This document shows, in pieces, positions 57,224-64,000 of a DNA stretch of 64,000 bases. The stretch covers positions 868,001 to 932,000 of the forward strand of contig NZ_JAPEPO010000002.1 in NCBI RefSeq assembly GCF_026340095.1, read 5' to 3'. The notes below the pieces were generated by a model. That model made no database searches, was not told the DNA's origin, and worked only from the letters and a program-made list of their open reading frames with translations. The first letter of the stretch is position 1, and every line of letters starts with the position of its first letter. The stretch is from Streptomyces sp. NBC_01446. Its GTDB lineage: Bacteria > Actinomycetota > Actinomycetes > Streptomycetales > Streptomycetaceae. The translations under genes were made by a program, and so were the position numbers.

Positions 57224-58263
57224 GTCTCCTGAAGCGCGAGAGGGATCAGCCGGAGGAGAGTCAGGCGGAGAAGGGCCTGTCCGGGGGCAGTCTGCTCGAT
57301 CTGCGAGGGCTTGGACTGGCGGTCCCGGCCGGCCGGGACTGGCGGCCCCTCGTCGAGGAGGTCGACCTGTCGATCGGCCGGGGCGAAGCCGTGGGCCTGG
57401 TCGGCGAGTCCGGTTCGGGCAAGTCCATGACGGCGCGGACGATCCTCGGACTGACACCGCCGGGAGCGCGCGTCACCGGTGACATCGTCTTCGACGGGAT
57501 CCGGGTGACCGGCATGGAGCGGCGGGCGCTGCGCGGTCTGCGGGCCCGGCGCATCGCGATGGTCTTCCAGGATCCGCGGGCCCACATCAATCCGGTGCGC
57601 AGCATCGGCGACTTCCTCACCGAAGCCATGATCGCCAACCTGGGCGTGCCCGCCCCGGAGGCGAGGGCGCGGGCGGTGCGGCTCCTGTCGGACGTCGGCA
57701 TCGCAGACGGCGAGCGCCGGATGCGCCAGTATCCGCACGAGCTGTCCGGCGGGCTTCTGCAACGCGTCATGATCGCGTCGGTCCTTGCCGTCGAGCCCGA
57801 TCTGGTGCTGGCGGACGAGCCGACCACGGCCCTGGACGTCACCACGCAGTCCGAGGTCATGGCCATCCTCGACGAGCTGCGGCGGGAGCGCGGCATGGCC
57901 ATGCTGCTGATCACCCATGACCTGGAGCTGGCGGCGGCCACCTGCGACCGGCTCGCCGTCATGTACGCGGGCCGGATCGTGGAGACCCAGGCCGCCGGCG
58001 CGCTGACGGCCACGCCCCGGCACCCGTACACCTCCGGGCTGATGCTCTCGCGGCCGAGCATCGATCAGGTCGTCCACCGGCTGCCGGTCATCCCCGGCAG
58101 GCCGCTTGCCGCCTTCGAGGCGGACGACGGCTGCGCGTTCGCCCCGCGCTGTGCGCATGCGCGGCCGTACTGCGCGGACGGGCGCCCGGCCGTGGTGGAA
58201 CTGGAGGGGGCGCGCGTGGCGTGCACGCGGGCCGGCGAACTCACCTTGCAGGGAGAGTCATGA
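57220..58263 (+). CDS. ABC ATPase, DppD type
   Basis: The protein has 347 residues. Walker A GESGSGKSMTA, Q-loop MVFQDPRAHINPV, signature LSGGLLQRV, Walker B LVLADEPTTALD and H-loop LLITHDLEL are all present. The C-terminal CAFAPRCAHARPYC is the Cys-rich oligopeptide-transporter tail that may carry an iron-sulfur cluster. It powers the importer from the cytoplasm. GTG start overlapping the dppC stop (GTGA). The first 30 residues are charged and not part of the domain. Confidence 0.92.
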   Translation: MSLLKRERDQPEESQAEKGLSGGSLLDLRGLGLAVPAGRDWRPLVEEVDLSIGRGEAVGLVGESGSGKSMTARTILGLTPPGARVTGDIVFDGIRVTGMERRALRGLRARRIAMVFQDPRAHINPVRSIGDFLTEAMIANLGVPAPEARARAVRLLSDVGIADGERRMRQYPHELSGGLLQRVMIASVLAVEPDLVLADEPTTALDVTTQSEVMAILDELRRERGMAMLLITHDLELAAATCDRLAVMYAGRIVETQAAGALTATPRHPYTSGLMLSRPSIDQVVHRLPVIPGRPLAAFEADDGCAFAPRCAHARPYCADGRPAVVELEGARVACTRAGELTLQGES

Positions 58264-59051
58264 GCGACTTCGTGATCGAGGCGGCTGGTCTGCGCAAGGA
58301 GTTCGGGCAGGCGGTCGCCGTCGACGACGTCTCCTTCACGCTCTCGCGCGGCCAGTCGCTGGCGGTGGTCGGCGAGTCCGGCTCCGGCAAGACGACGGTC
58401 GCGCGGATGCTGGTCGGCCTGGAGACCCCCTCCGGCGGATCGATCAGCGTGTGCGGCCGGCCGCGTCGCGGCGGGCGGGTGTCATCGGCGGAACGCCGCA
58501 GGCGCGCCCGGGAGATCCAGATCGTGTTCCAGGACCCCTACTCGTCGCTCGACAAGCTCCAGCGGATCGGCGACGTCGTGGAGACCAGCCTCGCGCTTCA
58601 TTTCCCGCTGACTCCCGCCGAACGGCGCAGGCGGGCCCTGGAGCTGCTCGAAGCGGTCGGACTGGCCGAGCGGCATGCGAGCATGCTCCCCCGCCAGCTC
58701 TCCGGCGGGCAGCGGCAGCGCGTCGCCATCGCCCGCGCCATAGCCGTCGAGCCGGAGGTGCTCGTACTGGACGAGGCGGTGGCGGCGCTCGACGTGTCCA
58801 TCCAGGCGCAGATCCTCAATCTGCTCGCCGACATCCGCGAACGCAGCGGCATCAGTTACGTGTTCATCTCGCACGACCTCGCCGTGGTCCACCAGATCAG
58901 CGACTTCGCCGTCGTGATGTCCGGCGGTCGGATCGTCGAGCGCGGAGACACCCGCGACCTGCTGCGCGACCCCCAGGAGGAGTACACCCAGGCATTGCGC
59001 GCGGCGGTACCACGCCCGGGCTGGAAGCCGACTCGCAGGCAACCGGCCTGA
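58260..59051 (+). CDS. ABC ATPase, DppF type
   Basis: The protein has 263 residues. Walker A GESGSGKTTVA, Q-loop IVFQDPYSSLDKLQ, signature LSGGQRQRVAIARA, Walker B VLVLDEAVAALDVS and the H-loop VFISHDLAV are complete. It lacks the Cys-rich C-terminal tail of most DppF/OppF proteins and ends shortly after EEYTQAL. ATGA overlap with the upstream ATPase. It is the last gene before a strong terminator. Confidence 0.92.
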   Translation: MSDFVIEAAGLRKEFGQAVAVDDVSFTLSRGQSLAVVGESGSGKTTVARMLVGLETPSGGSISVCGRPRRGGRVSSAERRRRAREIQIVFQDPYSSLDKLQRIGDVVETSLALHFPLTPAERRRRALELLEAVGLAERHASMLPRQLSGGQRQRVAIARAIAVEPEVLVLDEAVAALDVSIQAQILNLLADIRERSGISYVFISHDLAVVHQISDFAVVMSGGRIVERGDTRDLLRDPQEEYTQALRAAVPRPGWKPTRRQPA

Positions 59052-59060
59052 GCGTCGTCA

Positions 59061-59104
59061 GGGGAGTGGCGGCCGGACCTCGAAGGCGGCGCCCGCCACT
59101 CCCC
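59061..59104 (+). terminator. Strong terminator after the ABC operon
   Basis: GGGGAGTGGCGG (59061-59072) pairs perfectly with CCGCCACTCCCC (59093-59104) over 12 bp with a 20-base loop, 10 bp after the last stop codon of the importer operon. Confidence 0.8.
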
Positions 59105-59247
59105 CGGTCCCGTTCAGGAACCGACCGTCGCCCCCACCGGCGCGCGCCGCACGACGTCCACCAGCGACCGGTCAGTGATCTTCAGCGCGGGGGACACGGC
59201 GAGCGGGCCCGCGCACGCTCGGCGGGCACGTCAGGCAGGGGGCGGCG

Positions 59248-60234
59248 ATGGCGACGCTGATGGATGTGGCGCGCGCGGCGGGGGTGTCCAAGGCCACGGC
59301 CTCAAGGGCGCTGCAGCGCCCCGAGCTGGTCGCGGAACCCAGCCGTCTGCGCGTGCTGGACGCCGCACAGCGCCTGGGCTTCCACCCCAACGCCGCCGCC
59401 CGCGCGCTCACCACCGGGCGGACGGGGCTGGTGGGCCTGGTCGTGCCGACGCTCTCCAACCCGTTCTTCGCGCCGCTCGTGATGGGCGCCCAGCAGACCG
59501 CCGAGAAGACCGACCATCACCTCCTGATCGCCGTCTCGGAGTACGACCCCACGCGTGAGGCGGAGCTCGCCGACCGGCTCGCGGAGCAGGCCGACGGGCT
59601 GATCATGGTCACGCCGGTGGGCACCGACGCCGCGCTGCGGGAACGCGCGCGACGCTTCCCCCTGGTACTGGTCGACCGCCAGGTGGGCCAGCTGCCCGCA
59701 GTCGTGGCCGACACGGCGACGGGTCTGGCCCAGCTCATGGACCATCTCCTCGACCAGGGACACCGGGACATCGCCTACCTCTCGGGCCCCGCCGGTTCCT
59801 GGGCCGACGGGCAGCGGTCCGCGGTCCTGACGCAGCGCGCGGAGCAGGCGAAGGCCCGGTTGCATGTCCTGGGCCCGCTGCCGCCCACGTTCGACGCGGG
59901 GATAGAGGCCGCCCGCGCCCTCCCCCGCGGCGCCACGGCCGTGCTCGCCTACAACAGCTATCTGACGCTCGGGCTGCTGCACGGACTCGCGGCGGCGAAT
60001 CGCCGGGTGCCCGAGGACGTCAGTCTGGCCGCGGCCGACCACCTGAGCAGCCTCAGGTCCACGACGCCTCCCGTGAGCGCGCTCGACGTCCCGGTGGAGG
60101 AGGTGGGCGCACTGGCCGTCACGCGCCTCATCGACCTGCTCGCGGGCCACCACGTCACGGTCACCTCCCGCCTGCCGTCCCGGCCGGTCCTGCGCGCGTC
60201 GACGGCTCCGCCCGCGGCGTCCGCGCCCAGGTAG
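59248..60234 (+). CDS. LacI-family regulator
   Basis: The protein has 328 residues. The N-terminal helix-turn-helix and hinge (MATLMDVARAAGVSKATASR, ALQRPELVAEPSRLRVLDAA, LGFHPNAAARALTTGRTG) is canonical. The periplasmic-binding-like ligand domain follows, with GLVVPTLSNPFFAPLVMGAQ, LVLVDRQV and VSLAAADHL. It is likely to control the preceding importer operon or nearby catabolic genes, though no obvious 14-bp LacI palindrome was found at its own promoter. AGGGGGC precedes the ATG. Confidence 0.9.
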   Translation: MATLMDVARAAGVSKATASRALQRPELVAEPSRLRVLDAAQRLGFHPNAAARALTTGRTGLVGLVVPTLSNPFFAPLVMGAQQTAEKTDHHLLIAVSEYDPTREAELADRLAEQADGLIMVTPVGTDAALRERARRFPLVLVDRQVGQLPAVVADTATGLAQLMDHLLDQGHRDIAYLSGPAGSWADGQRSAVLTQRAEQAKARLHVLGPLPPTFDAGIEAARALPRGATAVLAYNSYLTLGLLHGLAAANRRVPEDVSLAAADHLSSLRSTTPPVSALDVPVEEVGALAVTRLIDLLAGHHVTVTSRLPSRPVLRASTAPPAASAPR

Positions 60235-60249
60235 AGCCCCAGTGCCACT

Positions 60250-60840
60250 TCACCCGGTGCCGGTCAGCGCGTCCAGGTAGTCGTCCACAAGCTCTGTCTG
60301 GCGGCGGGGCGGGAACGCCTCGGGGTCGAACAGGGCCTGCACCACCAGGCCGAGCACGAACGCCTGGGCGCCGGCCGCGATGCGCGCCGGGTCCCCATCG
60401 GGAAGTTCGCCAGCCTCCTGAGCGGCCTCGACCAGGTCGCGCAGCTTGTCGCGGCTTCGCGCGTACTTGCCGGCGTAGTCGTCGCTCAGCCCGGGGTCCG
60501 CGAGCGCGGTGTCCCAGGAGGACACCCAGATCCGGTTGCTGTCAGTGGCCTCCCCCGTCAGGGGCAGGATGCCCATCAGGGCGGTCTTCAGTGCGGCCAG
60601 GCCCTCCCCCGCGGCAGGCCGGGGGCGCGAGACGGTCCGCTGCTCGAGCAGGTCGAGGGCGTACGCGACCAGGTCGCGCTTGGCCGGGAAGTAGTGGGTG
60701 AGCAGGCCGGTGGACGCGTCGAGTTCGGCGGCGACGGCGCGCATGGTCAGGCCGCCGAATCCGTGCGCGACCAGCACCCGCCAGACCGCCTCGGAGACGT
60801 CGCGGCGACGGGCCTCATGGTCCCCCTTGGTACGTGGCAT
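60250..60840 (-). CDS. TetR-family regulator (BetI-like C-terminus)
   Basis: The protein has 196 residues. The helix-turn-helix EARRRDVSEAVWRVLVAHGF, GGLTMRAVAAELDASTGLLTHYFPAKRDLV (the GLLTHYFPxK phrase is BetI/TetR_C_6-like) is followed by a helical ligand domain. ATG giving MPRTKGDHE was chosen because longer frames overlap the divergent gene. It is divergent from a GNAT acetyltransferase and convergent with the LacI gene. Confidence 0.88.
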   Translation of the reverse strand: MPRTKGDHEARRRDVSEAVWRVLVAHGFGGLTMRAVAAELDASTGLLTHYFPAKRDLVAYALDLLEQRTVSRPRPAAGEGLAALKTALMGILPLTGEATDSNRIWVSSWDTALADPGLSDDYAGKYARSRDKLRDLVEAAQEAGELPDGDPARIAAGAQAFVLGLVVQALFDPEAFPPRRQTELVDDYLDALTGTG

Positions 60841-60889
60841 GCTGCTACGGTACATAGCCAAAACGCTTGTTGTGTGAATGAGGTCCCTG

Positions 60890-61438
60890 ATGTTCTCTCT
60901 CCCCCTGCGGGACGACGCCCGTCTCGCCCCGCTCGAGATATGGCACGCCGAGGAGTTCGCCGCCCACCTGGACCGGGCTCGCGAGCACATCCGGCCGTGG
61001 GTCGGGGCGGGGTTCATCACCGTCGACGTCGACGGGGCGCGGGCCACACTGCGCCGGTACGCCGAGCGCCAGGCCGCGGACGGCGGCCGCCTCTACGGCA
61101 TCTGGCTCGACGGCACGCTCGTCGGCGGCGTCATGTTCGTGGACTTCGACGCCGCCTCCGGTTCCTGCGAGATCGGCTGCTGGCTGGAGCCGGGAGCCGA
61201 GGGCCATGGCCTCATCACACCGGCGTGCGGCACCTTGCTGGACTGGGCTTTCACCGCACGGGGCCTGCACCGCGCCGAGTGGCACTGCCGGGCCGACAAC
61301 GAACGCAGCGCCGCGGTGGCCAAACGGCTCGGCATGACACTCGAAGGCGTTCAGCGCGAGTCCTGGCCGTACGACGGCACCCGTCACGGCACACAGCTCT
61401 GGGCGATCCTCGCTCCGGAGTGGCGCGCCGCCCAGTAA
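60890..61438 (+). CDS. GNAT acetyltransferase, RimJ/RimL type
   Basis: The protein has 182 residues. Conserved parts: IWHAEEFAAHLDRAREHIRPWV, GIWLDGTLVGGVMFVDFDAA, IGCWLEPGAEGHGLITPACG for the acetyl-CoA loop, and ADNERSAAVAKRLGMTLEGV. It acetylates a ribosomal protein or other amine. ATG at 60890 has GAGG at 6 bp and is preferred over the ATG at 60878. It is divergent from the TetR gene, with 49 bp between. Confidence 0.85.
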   Translation: MFSLPLRDDARLAPLEIWHAEEFAAHLDRAREHIRPWVGAGFITVDVDGARATLRRYAERQAADGGRLYGIWLDGTLVGGVMFVDFDAASGSCEIGCWLEPGAEGHGLITPACGTLLDWAFTARGLHRAEWHCRADNERSAAVAKRLGMTLEGVQRESWPYDGTRHGTQLWAILAPEWRAAQ

Positions 61439-61719
61439 CCACGACACCGCACGCCCGGGACTGGCGAACCCAGTAGCCACCCCACCGCGGCGCCCCCTCG
61501 CTCACCGCGCACACGTTCCGGTGGTGCGGGACGGCGCGCGATCATGTTCGGCTCGACCGCCTGCCTCATTCGGCAGGTTTGCACTTCCAGGACGCGAAAT
61601 CGCCCCCTTCGCGCCGTACCTGGCCACCACTCCCGGCTGCTTGCCTTGTGGGTGCAACGAGGAGCTTTCGTACCACCGATCGCTTCGCCCACCCTCGTTC
61701 ACCTCCTGGGAGGGAATGT
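61439..61719. other. Intergenic region before the 2-MIB synthase remnant
   Basis: No gene is supported. The open frames here are short, rich in Arg, Pro and Ser, and lack ribosome sites. This is probably where the deletion that removed most of the terpene cyclase gene has its left border. Confidence 0.4.
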
Positions 61720-61884
61720 GTCCGTGTCGGACAGCGCCTCCGGACCCGCGAGCGACGAAGAAACCTGTCCGCCATGTCACCCCTCGTCGAGCGGTACGTC
61801 CAGGGGCTCAGCACCTGGGTGGCCGGCAAACACGAGTGGCACGCCACGAACAGCCACCGCTACCACCTGCCGAACTACTGGTAG
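61720..61884 (+). pseudogene. C-terminal remnant of 2-methylisoborneol synthase (terpene cyclase)
   Basis: The last codons read LVERYVQGLSTWVAGKHEWH, ATNSHRYHLPNYW and stop, resembling the C-terminal helix of class I bacterial terpene cyclases (pattern YVxGLxxWxAGxxxW...RYHLP). The catalytic motifs DDxxD and NSE are absent because over 400 upstream residues are missing. The preceding ASDEETC lies in another frame, so an indel near 61765 also broke the frame. Its neighbour is the methyltransferase that makes the substrate of 2-MIB synthase, which supports the identification. Confidence 0.65.
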
Positions 61885-61990
61885 CCCGCGCTCCGGCCCA
61901 GCCACTCGGACCCCCCGAAGGCTCCACCCGCTCCACCCGACTGACCCGACTGACCCGATCGACCGTCAGATGCACTGCGAGGAGTACCTG

Positions 61991-62866
61991 TTGACCACCG
62001 CTCCCCACGTCACCTCGGCCGCACCGGTGCCGACCCAGTCCACGTACCAGTCCCGTGTCGCCGAATACTGGAACGCCGAGGAAAACCCGGTCAACCTCGA
62101 ACTCGGCAAGATCGACGACCTGTACCACCACCACTACGGGATCGGCCCCGCGGACAACTCGGTGCTCGACGAGCCCGACCCCGCGCGGCGCAACGACCGG
62201 CTCACCGCCGAACTGCACCGGCTCGAACACGCCCAGGCGAACTTCCTCGCCGACCGCCTCGGGCCACTCGCCCCCACAGACCGGGTCTTCGACGCCGGCT
62301 GCGGACGCGGCGGCGGCAGTGTGGTGGCGCATCTGCGGTACGGCTGCCAGGTCGACGGCGTCACCATCTCGGCCAAGCAGGCGGACTTCGCCAACGCCCA
62401 GGCCGCCGAACGCGGCATCGACGGCCAGGTCCGCTACCACCACCGCAACATGCTCGACACCGGTCTGCCGACCGGCGCGTTCGCCGCGTCGTGGAACAAC
62501 GAGTCGACCATGTACGTCGAGCTGGAGCTGCTCTTCGCCGAACACGCCCGGCTGCTGCGCCGCGGCGGCCGCTACGTGGTCATCACCGGCTGCTACAACG
62601 ACAGTTACGGCCAGGCGTCGCGCGAGGTGTCCCTGATCAACGCCCACTACATCTGCGACATCCACCCACGGTCGGAGTACTTCCGCGCCATGGCGCGCAA
62701 CCGCCTGGTCCCCGTGCACGTCGAGGACCTCACCGAGGCCGCGCTGCCCTACTGGGAACTGCGCAAGCAGGCCGACCATCTGGTCACCGGCATCGAGGAC
62801 ACGTTCCTCACCGCGTACAAGAACGGCAGTTTCCAGTACCTGATGATCGCTGCCGACCGCGTCTGA
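61991..62866 (+). CDS. Geranyl diphosphate 2-C-methyltransferase
   Basis: The protein has 291 residues. It adds a methyl group from SAM to C2 of geranyl diphosphate, the first step to 2-methylisoborneol. Characteristic parts: YQSRVAEYWNAEENPVNLEL, DDLYHHHYGIGPADNSVLD, SAM motif RVFDAGCGRGGGSVVAHL, NNESTMYVELELLFAEHARL and CYNDSYGQASREVSLINAHY. TTG at 61991 is taken because GAGGAG stands 8 bp before it; ATG at 61970 is an alternative. It looks intact, although its partner cyclase gene is nearly deleted, leaving 2-methyl-GPP without its usual cyclase in this window. Confidence 0.9.
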   Translation: MTTAPHVTSAAPVPTQSTYQSRVAEYWNAEENPVNLELGKIDDLYHHHYGIGPADNSVLDEPDPARRNDRLTAELHRLEHAQANFLADRLGPLAPTDRVFDAGCGRGGGSVVAHLRYGCQVDGVTISAKQADFANAQAAERGIDGQVRYHHRNMLDTGLPTGAFAASWNNESTMYVELELLFAEHARLLRRGGRYVVITGCYNDSYGQASREVSLINAHYICDIHPRSEYFRAMARNRLVPVHVEDLTEAALPYWELRKQADHLVTGIEDTFLTAYKNGSFQYLMIAADRV

Positions 62867-62990
62867 ATCCGGCCCCGCCCTGAGCCCTGATCCGGTGCCG
62901 TCAGCGTGAATTGACCTTCGTGGGGTAGGAAGGCAAGGCCCGCACAGCGGGCGCACGGATTACGCGGAACAGGGAAAGGGCGGTCGGATC

Positions 62991-63368
62991 ATGGCGCTGG
63001 AGCAGGCGGCCCAAGGAGTGGTTCAGGCGGTCGTCATCCACAACGGACGCCTGCTCCTGGTGGAACAGCCGAACGGCAGGGCACTGCCGTCCGGCGTTCC
63101 CGAGCCCGCCGAGTCGGCGGAGGCTACCGCCGCACGACTCGTGTACGAGCTCACCGGCTACCTCGTCGACGGTTCATCGACGCTCGAACCGGAGGCGGCG
63201 CAAGCAGACTCGGGGCCGGCTGTTCTGTGCCGGCTGCTGACCGAGGACCCCTCGGACGGAGCGCGGCTCGCGCCGGAGCAGATCCGCTGGGTTCCGGTCG
63301 CGGAGGCGGTCGACATCACGCCGCGCGGAGTCGTCCGCAACTACTTGGAGGGCCACACGCCCGTGTGA
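62991..63368 (+). CDS. NUDIX-fold protein with degenerate catalytic box
   Basis: The protein has 125 residues. The fold starts VVQAVVIHNGRLLLVEQPNG. The NUDIX box should be Gx5Ex7REUxEExGU, but reads GVPEPAESAEATAARLVYEL then TGY: the REUxEE core is RLVYEL, so two of the catalytic glutamates are missing. It may be inactive as a hydrolase and serve as a nucleotide-sensing or regulatory domain. GGGAAAGGG precedes the ATG. It is convergent with the small basic protein gene. Confidence 0.78.
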   Translation: MALEQAAQGVVQAVVIHNGRLLLVEQPNGRALPSGVPEPAESAEATAARLVYELTGYLVDGSSTLEPEAAQADSGPAVLCRLLTEDPSDGARLAPEQIRWVPVAEAVDITPRGVVRNYLEGHTPV

Positions 63369-63396
63369 ACCCTCCACGCGTATGGGCCGGACCTCG

Positions 63397-63576
63397 TCAC
63401 GGGGCCCAGCGGCCGTTGGCCTTGCGGTGATCGTGGGGCTGCTGGGACTTACCGGGCACCTGGTCCTTCGCCTGCTTGACGGCTGCCTGCGGGATCTGCG
63501 AGTGGAAGTACAGCAGCTTTCCCTGCCCTCGGGCGCCTATGCCGTGGTGCCCTTTCGCCGGTGAGTTCTTGCTCAT
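63397..63576 (-). CDS. Small basic hypothetical protein (59 aa)
   Basis: The protein MSKNSPAKGHHGIGARGQGK, followed by LLYFHSQIPQAAVKQAKDQV and a His/Lys/Arg-rich tail, has a high positive charge. It resembles small conserved streptomycete proteins of unknown role, perhaps nucleic-acid binding. A modest GAGG-type site lies upstream of the ATG. Convergent with the NUDIX gene, only 28 bp away. Confidence 0.55.
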   Translation of the reverse strand: MSKNSPAKGHHGIGARGQGKLLYFHSQIPQAAVKQAKDQVPGKSQQPHDHRKANGRWAP

Positions 63577-63775
63577 GACTCGGCACCTCGCCATCTCACG
63601 TCGGCTTCGCGGGTCCGGATGTCCCCGGTCGCGCATTCCGTAGATTTCACGGTACGCCGCTCCTGACGATGACGACGGGTCGAGCTGAACCCATCCCGCA
63701 GGACTCGGGACGCGTTACCCGTCGGTCGGCCGTATCCGCCCTGCGTGTCCCGGTGATCAATGCGACGCTGACATC

Positions 63776-64000
63776 GTGCATACCTCCGATCTGACTCCCG
63801 AAATCCGTGCCGCCCTGAGCAAGGAGCGGCCGTATCCCGCGATCACGTTGGTCACGCCCACCGATCCGGATTTCCCCTTCAGCGACAAGGACCGAATCCT
63901 CATCCGCGACCTGGTCACCGAGGCCAAGCGGCGGCTGGTGGACGACCCGGACGTGGAGCGGGAGACGAGGTTGGAGCTGCGGGATCAACTGCTGGATCCC
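63776..64000 (+). CDS. baeRF-family (release-factor-like) protein, N-terminal part
   Basis: A GTG start opens a frame that runs off the right edge after 75 codons: MHTSDLTPEIRAALSKERPY, PAITLVTPTDPDFPFSDKDR, ILIRDLVTEAKRRLVDDPDV. This matches the beginning of baeRF3-type proteins common in actinomycetes, related to the eRF1 N-terminal fold, with a proposed ribosome-rescue or stress role. It would be intact beyond the window. The identification is from partial sequence. Confidence 0.65.
   Translation, partial: MHTSDLTPEIRAALSKERPYPAITLVTPTDPDFPFSDKDRILIRDLVTEAKRRLVDDPDVERETRLELRDQLLDP

Noticed and set aside
61774..61884. A 36-codon ORF ending in YHLPNYW as a second RiPP precursor beside a SAM methyltransferase
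   Set aside because: The sequence fits the C-terminal helix of a terpene cyclase, the neighbour is the 2-MIB pathway methyltransferase, and no ribosome site precedes the ATG.
1..64000. tRNA, rRNA or CRISPR content
   Set aside because: No cloverleaf with the T-loop GTTCGAnnC pattern, no rRNA-like stretch and no regularly spaced repeats were seen; a covariance-model search would be decisive.

Overview
The window is very GC-rich and uses GTG/TTG starts, tightly overlapping ATGA/GTGA operons and actinobacterial families (DUF1707, geranyl-diphosphate methyltransferase, LLM F420-type oxidoreductase, TetR/GntR/MarR regulators). It is most likely chromosomal DNA of a Streptomyces. Two identical IS30-family elements and many gene scars suggest an accessory region such as a chromosome arm; that placement is inference.

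Layout. 1-2.8 kb: the end of a phosphoesterase gene and IS copy A, which sits inside what was a bidirectional terminator hairpin. 2.8-9.6 kb: an NCS1 permease beside a truncated TetR gene, then a MarR / DHA2 efflux / LLM-hemerythrin fusion module bracketed by two decayed copies of one gene. 9.6-14.7 kb: a GntP permease, a TctC-type binding lipoprotein and a CitA/CitB-type two-component system. 14.8-18.7 kb: a lamin-tail-domain exported protein, an SDR, and a very small RiPP locus: a 26-residue precursor ending AWYLWY with its own cytochrome P450, i.e. an atropopeptide (tryptorubin-type) locus. 18.7-25.5 kb: small stress/housekeeping genes and the scar of an L-fucose/L-fuconate catabolic locus. 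24.5-28.4 kb: hydrolase, glycosyltransferase and WS/DGAT-like acyltransferase. 28.4-39.1 kb: an SDR/TetR pair with two clear operators, a FUSC-type membrane protein, HPr, a lipoprotein carbonic anhydrase, TetR, an ArsR-AHSA1 fusion with a perfect palindromic operator, a GH20 hexosaminidase and a RibD-like reductase. 39.1-40.4 kb: IS copy B in the opposite orientation.

40.5-60.2 kb is a nitrogen-scavenging island. It holds a hydantoin-racemase-like enzyme with an NCS1 permease, an MFS exporter, carbamate kinase next to all three oxamate carbamoyltransferase-type proteins (AllH, AllF/FdrA and AllG families), a cytosine-permease-like carrier, two FCD-type GntR regulators, and a cytosine/creatinine-deaminase-like amidohydrolase translationally coupled to a five-gene Dpp-type ABC importer, then a LacI regulator. 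Together they suggest uptake of a cyclic ureide or related heterocycle, hydrolysis, and capture of the carbamoyl group as carbamoyl phosphate and then ATP. No hydantoinase, allantoinase or carbamoylase is present in the window.

60.2-64 kb: a TetR/GNAT pair, an intact geranyl diphosphate 2-C-methyltransferase behind a nearly deleted 2-methylisoborneol synthase, a NUDIX-like protein with an eroded catalytic box, and the start of a baeRF-like gene. I saw no rRNA, tRNA or CRISPR array.
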